Assembly (NCBI GenBank): GCA_945928585.1
Contig: CAMENQ010000114.1
Span: 1-7,467 of the forward strand
Length of the DNA: 7,467 nt
Source of the DNA: an uncultured Roseburia sp.
Lineage (GTDB): Bacteria; Bacillota; Clostridia; Lachnospirales; Lachnospiraceae
Direction: 5' to 3'
Made by a program: the position numbers and the translations under genes
The notes under the pieces: generated by a model
Told to the model about the DNA's origin: nothing
The model's input: only the letters and a program-made list of their open reading frames with translations
Database searches by the model: none
In this document: piece by piece, positions 1 to 7,241 of the stretch
Numbering within the stretch: the first letter of the stretch is position 1
Layout of the letters: each line of letters begins with the position of its first letter

Positions 1-5
1 CTTTA

Positions 6-1610
6 ATGAAAAATATTATATATAGAGTGAGCAGCCGTTTTTTTATTACTTCTTCTATGACAAGAAAGATAGAACATAGAATCAGGCTTTTATATCCGGC
101 AGACAGATTTTCTGTTATAAGGAAAACTGAAAGCTATCTGATAAGGATATATATATTAGCTGCAATAGCAGCGGCAGGTCTTCTTATATTTGCGGATTTC
201 TCACTGTATTACGGGTGCATTGTTGCCGTGATAGTATATGTAATGATTATATCCCATATAAATACGGAACTTGGAAAACAGGAGGTAAGGCTTCTTCTTA
301 TGTTTGAGGAATTTATATCGGAGGTACATTTTCATTACCAGTTTAACGGTATGTTATATGAGGCCATAGAAAAGGCCATAGAGAAGGTTCCATATGAAAT
401 GGCCATACATGGACAGATTATTCTGGAAAATCTGAAAAATATATCACATGGTGGCAGTGAGGATTACAGAGATACAGCACCAAACAAGCTGTTTTTAACT
501 TTTTTTTCACTTGGAGTGACAGTTTTATCTTATGGTGATAAGGATACGGAAAATGGCACTGTGTTTTTGGACAATCTGGAATATCTTAAGGAAAGTGTGT
601 ATCTGGAAATACTTAAAAGAAACAAGCTGGAATCACAGTTTATCGGATTGTCGGCTGTTACTATTCTTCCTGTATTTTCAATAAAGCTTATTGAGCGCTG
701 GGCATTATCAAATATGCCGGAGCTTAGTGAAGCTTACGAAGGAATATCAGGAGTCATTACTACCATCTTTTTATCACTTATGACAGCAGGAATATATAAG
801 GTAATAACTATGCTTAGAAATCCATACAGAAGCAGGGAATATAAAACATTATGGGCAGAAAAGCTTCTTGAAATAGAAATAATAAACTCTTTCGTTTTAA
901 GGCTGATAAGATGCCGCTATAAATCAGCAGAGAAATTGAATAATCTTCTTAAATCTGTTGTTTATCCATATAACATAAGAGAATTTACATTAAGAAGAAT
1001 CTGCTTTTTTGTAGTAACTGTCCCTGCTGCCATGACAGTTGGTGCAAGTATAGGAATAAATATATGGATTACTATTGTGACAGCTTTTCTTTTTGGAGCT
1101 TTATCATATGAACTGCCATATTTCAAGATTGTACTGCAGAGGCAGCTTATGATTATGGACAGCGAGGAGGAGATAGTAAGGTATCAGTCGGTCATACTTA
1201 TGCTTATACATATGGACAGAATAACTGTTGAACAGATTTTAAAACATATAAGGGATTATGCGGTTATTTTTAAGGAGGAAATTGACGGTATGATAGCCGG
1301 ATTTTCATATGAAGGCATAAAGGTATTTAAAAATGTAAAGGAAAATACTGGATTTATGCCTCTTGAAAAGCTTATGGATGGTTTTCTCGCTGCTGACATG
1401 CTGGGGGTTGAACGTGCATTTTCAGGCATGGAGAAGGATAGAAGCTATTATGTGGAAAAGCATAAGCAGGAAAATGAAGAAATAATAACAAAAAAATCGG
1501 TAGTGGCAAAGGCACTGGCATATATACCATTGTGTCTTGTCATACTGATAAAGCTTATTCTTCCGTTTGTTTTGGAGGGAATAAAACAATTGTCAAATAC
1601 AGGAATGTAA
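6..1610 (+). CDS. Tad-like (T2SSF/TadB-TadC type) multi-pass membrane platform protein
   Basis: Seen: 534 residues with hydrophobic segments near residues 46-63, 66-84, 212-230, 248-268, 331-350, 352-370 and 500-526. Between them lie two long charged helical stretches, about 88-205 and 375-495. A membrane pair followed by a cytoplasmic helical bundle, present twice, is the plan of type II secretion F-domain proteins. TadB and TadC each carry one such bundle, so this protein looks like a fused or duplicated version. Such proteins sit in the inner membrane and couple an assembly ATPase to pilin extrusion. The four small single-helix genes downstream support this role. Start: the ATG follows a TAA at 4-6 in a TAATG overlap, which would suit translational coupling to an upstream gene. 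However, the frame is still open to the window edge and no ribosome site is visible, so the true start could lie upstream. The family call rests on architecture rather than a clear signature motif. Confidence 0.6.
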   Translation: MKNIIYRVSSRFFITSSMTRKIEHRIRLLYPADRFSVIRKTESYLIRIYILAAIAAAGLLIFADFSLYYGCIVAVIVYVMIISHINTELGKQEVRLLLMFEEFISEVHFHYQFNGMLYEAIEKAIEKVPYEMAIHGQIILENLKNISHGGSEDYRDTAPNKLFLTFFSLGVTVLSYGDKDTENGTVFLDNLEYLKESVYLEILKRNKLESQFIGLSAVTILPVFSIKLIERWALSNMPELSEAYEGISGVITTIFLSLMTAGIYKVITMLRNPYRSREYKTLWAEKLLEIEIINSFVLRLIRCRYKSAEKLNNLLKSVVYPYNIREFTLRRICFFVVTVPAAMTVGASIGINIWITIVTAFLFGALSYELPYFKIVLQRQLMIMDSEEEIVRYQSVILMLIHMDRITVEQILKHIRDYAVIFKEEIDGMIAGFSYEGIKVFKNVKENTGFMPLEKLMDGFLAADMLGVERAFSGMEKDRSYYVEKHKQENEEIITKKSVVAKALAYIPLCLVILIKLILPFVLEGIKQLSNTGM

Positions 1611-1612
1611 AT

Positions 1613-1669
1613 ATGAGGCTTGTGTCTATACGCACAAGGCATAAGTCTTTTGTACAAAGCTGTGCGTAG
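1613..1669 (+). promoter_or_regulatory. Possible attenuator-like leader: 18-codon ORF over two competing stems
   Basis: The 75-nt gap between the platform gene and the next gene contains CTTGTG (1619-1624), CGCACAAG (1631-1638) and TGTGCG (1661-1666). The middle segment can pair with either neighbour (CTTGTG with CACAAG, or CGCACA with TGTGCG), but not with both at once. A 10-bp palindrome, TTTGTACAAA (1649-1658), lies in the loop of the second stem. A short ORF, ATG 1613 to TAG 1667-1669, covers all three segments, with AGGA at 1601-1604 as a weak ribosome site. Each stem is only 6 bp, so chance is a real possibility. It could instead be a processing site that sets different expression of platform and subunit genes. 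Confidence 0.2.
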
Positions 1670-1685
1670 AAAAGAGGATTATTAA

Positions 1686-2132
1686 ATGGAAAATTCTTTA
1701 AAGGGACTTATACTGGCAGCAGGAACAATAATAACATGCGTAGTTATATCACTTGGTTTTTTTATATCGAGAGAGGCGAAAGAAACAGCAGCAAATGGAG
1801 CAAATCAGATAAATAAGCTAAATTCAGAGTTTGTTGAAAGTGATAAGATTATATATGACGGTGCTACCGTGTCTGGAAGTGAAGTGGTAAATGTAATAAA
1901 GAAAATGCAGAATGATGAAGTGGGAGTACTTGTAATTACCAATAAATCATCAAATTATTATGGTTATGAATTTGATACTGCATCAGGAGACTTGTTGAAA
2001 AAGGTAACGAGTAATTATGAGGAGGCATGTATAAGTACAAATAAAAAATATATAAATCCATATGCCAATTTTCAGGGGAAAGTTGTAAGAGACCAGAATG
2101 ACGTTATTACAGGTATAATGTTTACCCAGTAG
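1686..2132 (+). CDS. Small single-helix membrane protein, pilin-like subunit candidate
   Basis: 148 residues. One strong hydrophobic helix spans about residues 7-28, after a very short N-terminus (MENSLKG). A polar region rich in Lys, Asn and Ser follows, with a predicted outward domain from about residue 45 to the end. This layout matches pilins, pseudopilins and minor Tad subunits, but I see no clear prepilin peptidase motif. The start is supported by AGAGGA (1673-1678) at suitable spacing. The gene sits 75 nt after the platform protein and its stop codon lies inside the AGGAGG of the next gene, so it is surely co-expressed with that gene. The two cysteines are C18, inside the helix, and C115, in the exported part. 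A role as a surface appendage component is an inference from context. Confidence 0.7.
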   Translation: MENSLKGLILAAGTIITCVVISLGFFISREAKETAANGANQINKLNSEFVESDKIIYDGATVSGSEVVNVIKKMQNDEVGVLVITNKSSNYYGYEFDTASGDLLKKVTSNYEEACISTNKKYINPYANFQGKVVRDQNDVITGIMFTQ

Positions 2133-2144
2133 GAGGTTATACAG

Positions 2145-2309
2145 ATGGAAGAAACACTTAATCTTATAAAGCAGTATCTTGGTATTGGTATGTTTATTTT
2201 AGCGGTTACATTATTTTTAAAATATGTTTCACTATATAATCAGGCATTTGATGAGCTAATAAACAGAGTAGTGAGAGATACTGTTATTGTGGAAACAGGG
2301 CAGGAGTGA
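2145..2309 (+). CDS. 54-residue single-helix membrane protein in the Tad-like operon
   Basis: This short gene runs from ATG 2145 to TGA 2307-2309. A perfect AGGAGG (2131-2136) stands 8 nt before the start and overlaps the TAG stop of the preceding gene, the best ribosome site in the operon. The product begins MEETLNLIKQYLG. A hydrophobic helix spans about residues 12-30 and an amphipathic tail ends in VETGQE. Its size falls in the range of Flp-type pilins, but there is no recognisable G/EY processing motif, so calling it the major pilin would be a guess. It could also be a small scaffold or minor subunit. Its own stop lies 6 nt before the next start, and the AGGAG in its last codons serves that next gene. 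I do not recognise a named family. Confidence 0.8.
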   Translation: MEETLNLIKQYLGIGMFILAVTLFLKYVSLYNQAFDELINRVVRDTVIVETGQE

Positions 2310-2315
2310 TTATAA

Positions 2316-2753
2316 ATGGGAGAAACATATGGAACTGTAGTAGCAATAATGCTTTCGGCGTATATGATGTTTATACTGCCTTTAAATGGAATGATATATG
2401 AAAACGAAAAGCTGGAACAGATGTATATAGCAAATGAAATAACATATTTTGTAGAGCAGGTTAGAAATACCGGATGCATAGATGAGGATATGTATATGGC
2501 ACTGGAAAAAAGGATTTCAGCTATGAATAACAGCTACAATATAATGATTACTCATTTCAGAAGCATATATAATGAGGATAACAGTAAGATATTATATTTT
2601 AAGGAGGAAAATTATCTTTGGAATATAAAAGAGGTTTTGGAAAGGGATGGCATATATTATCTTTCAAAAAATGAATATATTAAAGTAATGGTGTCGGATG
2701 ATGATGGAGTTAAAGCATGTTACGGAGGAAGCATAAAAAATGAAAGTTACTGA
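2316..2753 (+). CDS. Pilin-like / minor pseudopilin-like protein, single N-terminal helix
   Basis: 145 residues. A hydrophobic helix spans about residues 5-24 (start MGETYGTVVAIM). An amphipathic helix follows at 30-50, with the pattern FVEQVRNTG then a Tyr/Leu-rich helix and the strand NSYNIMITHF. A helix, a glycine turn and then a short strand recalls small exported subunits encoded beside Tad-like platform genes in Clostridia; this is recollection of a pattern, not a database match. The start is set by AGGAG at 2302-2306, inside the end of the preceding gene, with a 9-nt spacer. The 3' end overlaps the next gene by 14 nt, which implies translational coupling and perhaps a 1:1 partnership. 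C54 and C135 lie in the predicted exported part. A role in a surface pilus or secretion filament is inferred from position. Confidence 0.7.
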   Translation: MGETYGTVVAIMLSAYMMFILPLNGMIYENEKLEQMYIANEITYFVEQVRNTGCIDEDMYMALEKRISAMNNSYNIMITHFRSIYNEDNSKILYFKEENYLWNIKEVLERDGIYYLSKNEYIKVMVSDDDGVKACYGGSIKNESY

Positions 2754-3321
2754 TTTTTGCATAATTTTTTCCCTGCTTACCATATGCTTCTTTACATATA
2801 TTGATATAAGGCATAGTACAGCTTATGAGGTATTATATCAAAACGGCAGGTATAACGTTATAATGGATAATGCTGTAGAGGATGCACTTAGGGCAGCGTA
2901 TGAAAACATTGACACTATGGGAACGCCTGAAGTAAACCTGGACACGGCATCAGCATTTTTAACAGATGAGCTCAGTGTGATGTTAAGTGGAAATACATAT
3001 ATGTCAGAATATTTCAGGGAGAGACTTTTGTGTATACTGTATGTTGATAAGGAGGGTTTTTATTATACAGACATAAATAAGAATAACGGCTGGAGTGATA
3101 AGAGAAAATTTAGTTATGGTGAAGATACAAATCACAGTGATAAGATAAATGAGATAGAGTCATTTATAAAGGAAAATTACAACGTGTTACTTGCCGTTCC
3201 TTCAAATGATGGTGAAAATCATGAAAATACCATAGAGGATTATACGCTTATGACCATATATAAGGATTATAACGATATATGCTGTTTTTCGGCGGCAACT
3301 ATAAAAGTAAAGGAAAGATAA
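2740..3321 (+). CDS. Single-helix exported protein, last gene of the Tad-like operon
   Basis: 193 residues. A hydrophobic helix at about 5-22 (CIIFSLLTICFFTY) follows a short positively charged start, MKVTD. A predicted extracytoplasmic domain of about 165 residues comes next, rich in Asp, Asn and Tyr. The start is supported by GGAGG (2724-2728), 11 nt before the ATG and within the end of the preceding gene. The frame overlaps that gene by 14 nt. The layout resembles TadE/TadF-type minor pilins or the tip proteins often found last in such operons, but I recognise no family motif. The exported part contains an adjacent Cys pair (ICCF, residues 181-182). No strong plus-strand terminator follows, only an all-A/T stem over the stop codon. 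Confidence 0.7.
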   Translation: MKVTDFCIIFSLLTICFFTYIDIRHSTAYEVLYQNGRYNVIMDNAVEDALRAAYENIDTMGTPEVNLDTASAFLTDELSVMLSGNTYMSEYFRERLLCILYVDKEGFYYTDINKNNGWSDKRKFSYGEDTNHSDKINEIESFIKENYNVLLAVPSNDGENHENTIEDYTLMTIYKDYNDICCFSAATIKVKER

Positions 3322-3382
3322 AATTTAAGACTGAAAAATTTTATGGATAACCATTATACAGTTATAAATAAAATTAAATAAA

Positions 3383-3425
3383 CTAAGCACAGGCCGCTTA
3401 ATAAAAAGCGTTGACCTGTGCTTAG
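3383..3425 (-). terminator. Rho-independent terminator of the CNNM-family gene
   Basis: A perfect 11-bp stem, CTAAGCACAGG (3383-3393) with CCTGTGCTTAG (3415-3425), encloses a second 5-bp stem, CGCTT (3395-3399) with AAGCG (3406-3410). On the minus strand the stem is followed by a T-rich tract (GTTTATTTAATTTTATTT), as expected for a terminator about 40 nt after the minus-strand stop. On the plus strand the stem is followed by CAGAACTGCC with no T-run. It is therefore probably weak for the converging operon, though the stem could still stall or stabilise those transcripts. Confidence 0.85.
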
Positions 3426-3465
3426 CAGAACTGCCATATTATAATTGTAAGTTAATGAAAAAAGA

Positions 3466-4734
3466 TTAAGACACGGTTTCAACCTTTTCAGTTTTATATA
3501 CGTGTACCTTTTCTATACGGTTTTTCTCCATCTGCTCTACCACAAGAGCAACATCATCGGTTTCTACCCTGTCACCTACAGTGGCAAGACGGTCAAGTCT
3601 TTCCATAATGAAACCGCCGATAGAATCATAGTCATCTGATGTAAGATGAGTGCCAAGGTAGTCATTGAAGTCATCAAGGTTCATCTGACCTTCCACTATG
3701 TATTCGTTTTCATTTAAGGCTGTAAGCTCATCCTCCTCATCATAATCATATTCATCACGAATATCACCAACTATTTCCTCAATTAAATCCTCAAGTGTAA
3801 TCATACCTGTGGCAGCACCATATTCATCAAGGACTATAGTAATATTTACACTGGCTTTTTTCATTTCAAGCATAAGGTCTGAAAGATTTTTGTGTTCATA
3901 TGTAAAGTAAGGCTGACGAAGATAATTTTTCATATTGAACTCCTCGTTTGACTTATATAAAAGAATATCCTTTACATTTATTATGCCTATGATGTTATCA
4001 GGAGATTCACTGTAAACAGGAAATCTTGTATATTTATCCGCTTTAAAAACCTTCAGGAGTTCATCATAGGTGCAGTTTACATCTATGACTGACATATCAA
4101 TACGCGGAATCATAATATCCTTAGCTCTGTTATCTCCAAAGTCAAACACGTTTTTTATCATCTCGCGTTCGTCTGATTCGATAACACCTTCCTCATGACT
4201 TACATCAACTATGGTTCTAAGCTCTGTTTCGGTAATCGTATCCTTTTTGGCGTTGGGGTCTATTCTGAATATGGACATAACGCCTTTTGCAAGAATATTT
4301 ATAATAAAAATAACAGGTGTAAGTAGCCACATAAGTCCATATATTATCCGTGAATATTTTAAAGCTACAGGTTCTGCTTTAATGGATGCCATAGTTTTAG
4401 GCGTAATCTCACCAAAGATAAGAACAAGAACTGTCAAAACACCGGTAGAGATAGTTACGGCATAGTTTCCCCATAGTTTTTGAGCAAGAATAGTGGTAAG
4501 GGAAGATACGGCTATATTTACTATGTTATTGCCAATAAGAATGGCACTGAGCATCTTTGGGGAATTATCAAGAATCTTTAATAAAATAACTGCACTTTTA
4601 TTTCCCTGGTCTGCAAGTGAGCGGATACGAATCCTGTTGACAGTAGTAAGAGCTGTCTCGGCAGATGAAAAAAATGCAGACATAATAAGCAAAATTATAA
4701 TAGCTAAAATAATAATATTAGTCCCGGGTTCCAA
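3466..4734 (-). CDS. CNNM/CorC-family membrane protein, probable Mg2+ exporter (hemolysin C-like)
   Basis: 422 residues from the chosen TTG start. The N-terminal DUF21 membrane domain (about 3-190) has the family signatures SAFFSSAETAL (19-29), IGNN (67-70) and GEITPK (108-113), with helices near 5-24, 59-83, 94-113 and 126-150. A CBS pair follows, with CBS1 about 204-262 (begins IMIPRIDM) and CBS2 about 270-326 (ends DLIEEIVGDIRDEYD). A CorC/HlyC domain fills about 338-415. Related proteins (bacterial CorC, MpfA of Staphylococcus, YhdP of Bacillus) export or confer resistance to Mg2+, with ATP-Mg binding at the CBS pair; older records call them hemolysins. Start: the frame is open to 4803, but that TTG is the -35 box of the promoter. 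TTG 4734 gives the family-like start MEPGTNIIIL and has AAAGGAG (4752-4746) 11 nt upstream, a slightly long spacing. It is a single-gene unit, divergent from the next gene and convergent with the pilus-like operon. Confidence 0.92.
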   Translation of the reverse strand: MEPGTNIIILAIIILLIMSAFFSSAETALTTVNRIRIRSLADQGNKSAVILLKILDNSPKMLSAILIGNNIVNIAVSSLTTILAQKLWGNYAVTISTGVLTVLVLIFGEITPKTMASIKAEPVALKYSRIIYGLMWLLTPVIFIINILAKGVMSIFRIDPNAKKDTITETELRTIVDVSHEEGVIESDEREMIKNVFDFGDNRAKDIMIPRIDMSVIDVNCTYDELLKVFKADKYTRFPVYSESPDNIIGIINVKDILLYKSNEEFNMKNYLRQPYFTYEHKNLSDLMLEMKKASVNITIVLDEYGAATGMITLEDLIEEIVGDIRDEYDYDEEDELTALNENEYIVEGQMNLDDFNDYLGTHLTSDDYDSIGGFIMERLDRLATVGDRVETDDVALVVEQMEKNRIEKVHVYKTEKVETVS

Positions 4735-4774
4735 TTGGAAAATCACTCCTTTATAATTAATTATAGTATTATAC

Positions 4775-4803
4775 ATTTTAAAATAATGGGTAATGTATGT
4801 CAA
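4775..4803 (-). promoter_or_regulatory. Sigma-A promoter of the CNNM-family gene
   Basis: On the minus strand TTGACA (4803-4798) is a perfect -35 box. After exactly 17 nt comes TAAAAT (4780-4775), a good -10 box. A second candidate, TATAAT (4773-4768), stands 24 nt from the -35 and is probably not used with it. Transcription would begin near 4768 and leave a leader of about 34 nt before the TTG start at 4734. This rules out translation starting at 4803. Confidence 0.8.
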
Positions 4804-4853
4804 GTAAATAATGGTTAAATTCAGGTTCTATATCTTAGGTGTTATCATAAATA

Positions 4854-4859
4854 TATAAT
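4854..4859 (+). promoter_or_regulatory. Possible -10 box for the TIGR04086-like gene
   Basis: A consensus TATAAT sits 26 nt before the ATG at 4886, in the divergent intergenic region. No convincing -35 hexamer is found 15-19 nt upstream, so the site may need an activator or may be chance in AT-rich DNA. Transcription from it would leave a leader of about 20 nt, just enough for the AAGGGGAG ribosome site. Confidence 0.35.
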
Positions 4860-4885
4860 TAAGAAATTATTTTAAGGGGAGCAAT

Positions 4886-5263
4886 ATGGAGGGAAAAAAA
4901 GATTCTATAAAGGAAAAAATAATACCTGTATTAAAAACTATAGTTGCAGCGGCTATAGTAACCGTTCTGCTTCTTATGATACTGGCACTTTTACTGCTAA
5001 AGGTGGGATTTTCAGATAAAACGGTGCTGATAGGAATAGGAATAATATACTTTATTGCAAATATGGCAGGAGGCTTTATTTTGGGCAGAGTAAAAGAAAA
5101 AAAGCGATTTATATGGGGAATGGCAGAGGGATTTACATATTTTTTAGTGTTATCTGTTGTGTCCTTTCTTGTGACAGGTCATGTATATCAGGGAGAAATG
5201 CCGGTACTGGCAGGATTATTGTGCTGCGTAGGCGGCGGTTTTTTGGGAGGCATAATAAGCTGA
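4886..5263 (+). CDS. TIGR04086/YrzE-like four-helix membrane protein
   Basis: 125 residues with four hydrophobic helices near 16-39, 46-67, 74-97 and 104-123. A basic, soluble N-terminus (MEGKKDSIKEK) precedes them. Glycine-rich helix ends (NMAGGFILGR, GGGFLGGIIS) are typical of the small TIGR04086 family (DUF3792, YrzE of Bacillus), widespread in Firmicutes and without a known function. The family call is from recall of length, helix layout and glycine motifs. Start: AAGGGGAG (4874-4881) ends only 4 nt before the ATG, short but acceptable, and no other Met fits. It diverges from the CNNM-family gene and is followed by 150 nt with no clear terminator before the phosphate transporter, so read-through into that gene is possible. 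Confidence 0.8.
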   Translation: MEGKKDSIKEKIIPVLKTIVAAAIVTVLLLMILALLLLKVGFSDKTVLIGIGIIYFIANMAGGFILGRVKEKKRFIWGMAEGFTYFLVLSVVSFLVTGHVYQGEMPVLAGLLCCVGGGFLGGIIS

Positions 5264-5264
5264 A

Positions 5265-5297
5265 GTTATCTGAAAGTTATGTGAAGGTTAGGTTACA
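5265..5297 (+). promoter_or_regulatory. Candidate Pho box: 11-nt-period direct repeats upstream of the Na/Pi transporter
   Basis: Three successive 11-nt units begin with GTTA at 5265, 5276 and 5287: GTTATCTGAAA, GTTATGTGAAG and GTTAGGTTACA. The first two differ at only two positions. Tandem units spaced by one helical turn are the hallmark of PhoB/PhoP operators (11-nt repeats in E. coli, Bacillus and Streptomyces). The site starts 2 nt after the stop of the preceding gene and lies about 120-150 nt before the phosphate transporter start. Possible -10 boxes are TAAAAT (5314-5319) and TATTAT/TATAAA (5354-5362), neither with a good -35, which would fit an activator-dependent promoter. The third unit is degenerate and the consensus does not match the Bacillus TTAACA form exactly, so this stays a candidate. 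Confidence 0.35.
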
Positions 5298-5413
5298 GTA
5301 AAATTTCAGAAAGTAAAATTAAAAAAATTATGTACTTTTTCAAAAATATATTGTATTATAAAAGTAATTGTGTTAAAAAAATATATCAAATGAGAAAGGC
5401 ATAGGTAAAGATT

Positions 5414-7186
5414 ATGGACTTTTTTGGTGTTTTGTCAATGCTTGGAGGATTGGCATTATTCCTTTATGGAATGCACTCACTTGGTGACGGATTAGAGAAA
5501 CTGTCGGGAGGTAAGCTGGAAACTATACTTGAAAAGCTTACTTCAAAACCAATATTTGCAGTTCTTTTAGGTGCAGGTGTTACGGCAGCCATTCAGTCAT
5601 CATCAGCTACGACAGTTATGGTAGTAGGCTTCGTTAATTCAGGTATTATGAAGCTTCATCAGGCTATCTATATTATAATGGGAGCCAATATAGGTACTAC
5701 CATTACATCATGGATTTTAAGCTTGACAGGTGTTGAGGGCGACAATTTTTTCATACAGCTTTTAAAGCCGTCGTCTTTCTCTCCTATATTTGCATTTATC
5801 GGTATTGTTCTTTTGATGTTTACAAAGAGCGAAAAGAAGAAAGTAGTAGGTTCTATACTTATAGGTTTCGCCGTACTTATGACAGGAATGGAAACTATGA
5901 GTGCAGCAGTTAAGCCTCTTGCAGATGTACCGGAATTTACAAATATACTTACAATGTTTAAAAATCCTATTCTTGGTATGTTAGCAGGTGCTATTCTGAC
6001 GGCAGTTATACAAAGTTCATCGGCATCGGTTGGTATTCTGCAGGCATTATGTGCTACCGGAGCATTGTCATTTGGGGCGGCACTGCCTATTATTATGGGA
6101 CAAAATATAGGTACCTGTGTGACCGCCATGATTTCCAGCGTAGGTACAGGCAAAAATGCCAGAAGAACAGCATTAGTCCATCTTTACTTTAATATAATAG
6201 GAACTGTATTGTTTATGTCGGTGTTTTACATTCTAAATGCGTTTATTCATTTTGAATTTATGAATGAACAGGCATCAGAGGTAAGCATAGCAGTAGTGCA
6301 TAGTGTATTTAACATAGTAGCGGTTCTTATACTGTTTCCGTTTGCAGGACTTCTTGAAAAGCTTGCATGTCTTACAGTTAAGGATAACCCTGAGGATTCT
6401 GTAAAGAATACACAGATGGAAAAGGATTTCAGAGCTTTGGATACAAGATTTCTTGATGTACCGGGTCTTGCCATAGCACACAGTAAGAGTGTAGCTGAAA
6501 ATATGTCAGAGCTTTCAAAGGAAAGCTTGTTTAAGGCAATGAGTCTCCTTACTAATTATGATGAGGATATTGCATTAGAGGTAAGTGATCTGGAGGATAA
6601 GGTAGATAAATATGAGGATGAGCTTGGTACATATCTTGTTAAGCTTAGCAGTAAAAACCTTAATGAAAATGACAGCAGGATGCTTTCAGAGCTTCTTCAT
6701 TGTATTGGTGATTTTGAGAGAATATCAGACCATGCAATAAACATTCAGGAAGCTGCAAAGGAAATGCATGATAAGGAATTTACTTTCTCTGATAAGGCAA
6801 AGGCAGAACTGGAAGTATTTGGACAGGCAGTTCAGGATATAGTAAGACTGTCATATAAAGTATTTAAGGAAGATGATGACAATCTGGCTACTACTGTTGA
6901 GCCTTTGGAGGAAGCTATAGATACACTTAATTACGAAATTAAAAATCGTCATGTTATGAGACTCAGAGAAGGAAAATGTACCATCGAGCTTGGATTTGTA
7001 TTTTCTGATGTACTTACAAGCTATGAACGTATATCTGACCATTGTTCAAATATAGCTGTATCTATTATTCAGATACATGAGGATAACTATGAGACACATG
7101 AGTATCTTGATGCTATGAAGCATAAGGATGAGGCGCACTTTAAAGAGAAATATAATGAATGCCTGAAACATTATACGCTTCCGTAG
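5414..7186 (+). CDS. Na+/phosphate cotransporter with C-terminal PhoU-like domain
   Basis: 590 residues, usual length for bacterial NptA/YjbB-type proteins with a PhoU tail. The membrane half (about 1-320) contains the two inverted Na_Pi_cotrans repeats. Each is marked by a QSSSA motif: QSSSAT at 61-66 and QSSSAS at 200-205, with GANIGTT (90-96) and GQNIGT (229-234) after them. These serine-rich loops form the Na+/Pi site in this family. A linker leads to a helical PhoU-like domain (about 355-575) with two copies of the metal-binding pattern: DFERISDHAINI (433-444) and YERISDHCSNIA (537-548). PhoU domains tune phosphate transport; here the domain is covalently attached. The ATG 5414 is preceded by a weak AGGT (5403-5406). 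No other phosphate genes are in the window, but 11-nt repeats upstream suggest phosphate control. The related animal family (SLC34) imports phosphate, though YjbB of E. coli exports it, so direction is not certain. Confidence 0.93.
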   Translation: MDFFGVLSMLGGLALFLYGMHSLGDGLEKLSGGKLETILEKLTSKPIFAVLLGAGVTAAIQSSSATTVMVVGFVNSGIMKLHQAIYIIMGANIGTTITSWILSLTGVEGDNFFIQLLKPSSFSPIFAFIGIVLLMFTKSEKKKVVGSILIGFAVLMTGMETMSAAVKPLADVPEFTNILTMFKNPILGMLAGAILTAVIQSSSASVGILQALCATGALSFGAALPIIMGQNIGTCVTAMISSVGTGKNARRTALVHLYFNIIGTVLFMSVFYILNAFIHFEFMNEQASEVSIAVVHSVFNIVAVLILFPFAGLLEKLACLTVKDNPEDSVKNTQMEKDFRALDTRFLDVPGLAIAHSKSVAENMSELSKESLFKAMSLLTNYDEDIALEVSDLEDKVDKYEDELGTYLVKLSSKNLNENDSRMLSELLHCIGDFERISDHAINIQEAAKEMHDKEFTFSDKAKAELEVFGQAVQDIVRLSYKVFKEDDDNLATTVEPLEEAIDTLNYEIKNRHVMRLREGKCTIELGFVFSDVLTSYERISDHCSNIAVSIIQIHEDNYETHEYLDAMKHKDEAHFKEKYNECLKHYTLP

Positions 7187-7241
7187 AAACATATATTTAA
7201 GTAATGACGTATATCTTTGAGGCGGCTTCCGTGGTGACAGG

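Noticed and set aside
3319..3343. An 8-bp stem, TAAAATTT with AAATTTTA, over the stop codon of the last pilus-like gene, as a plus-strand terminator.
   Set aside because: It contains only A/T pairs with a 9-nt loop and no following T-run, so it would be too unstable to terminate.
3343..3381. A 12-codon ORF from ATG 3343 after the pilus-like operon.
   Set aside because: It has no ribosome site, is very short and lies in AT-rich terminator-flanking DNA.
5668..6153. A 161-codon minus-strand open frame within the Na/Pi transporter.
   Set aside because: It lies wholly inside the transporter's conserved membrane domain and its product resembles no membrane or soluble family; it is a shadow frame.
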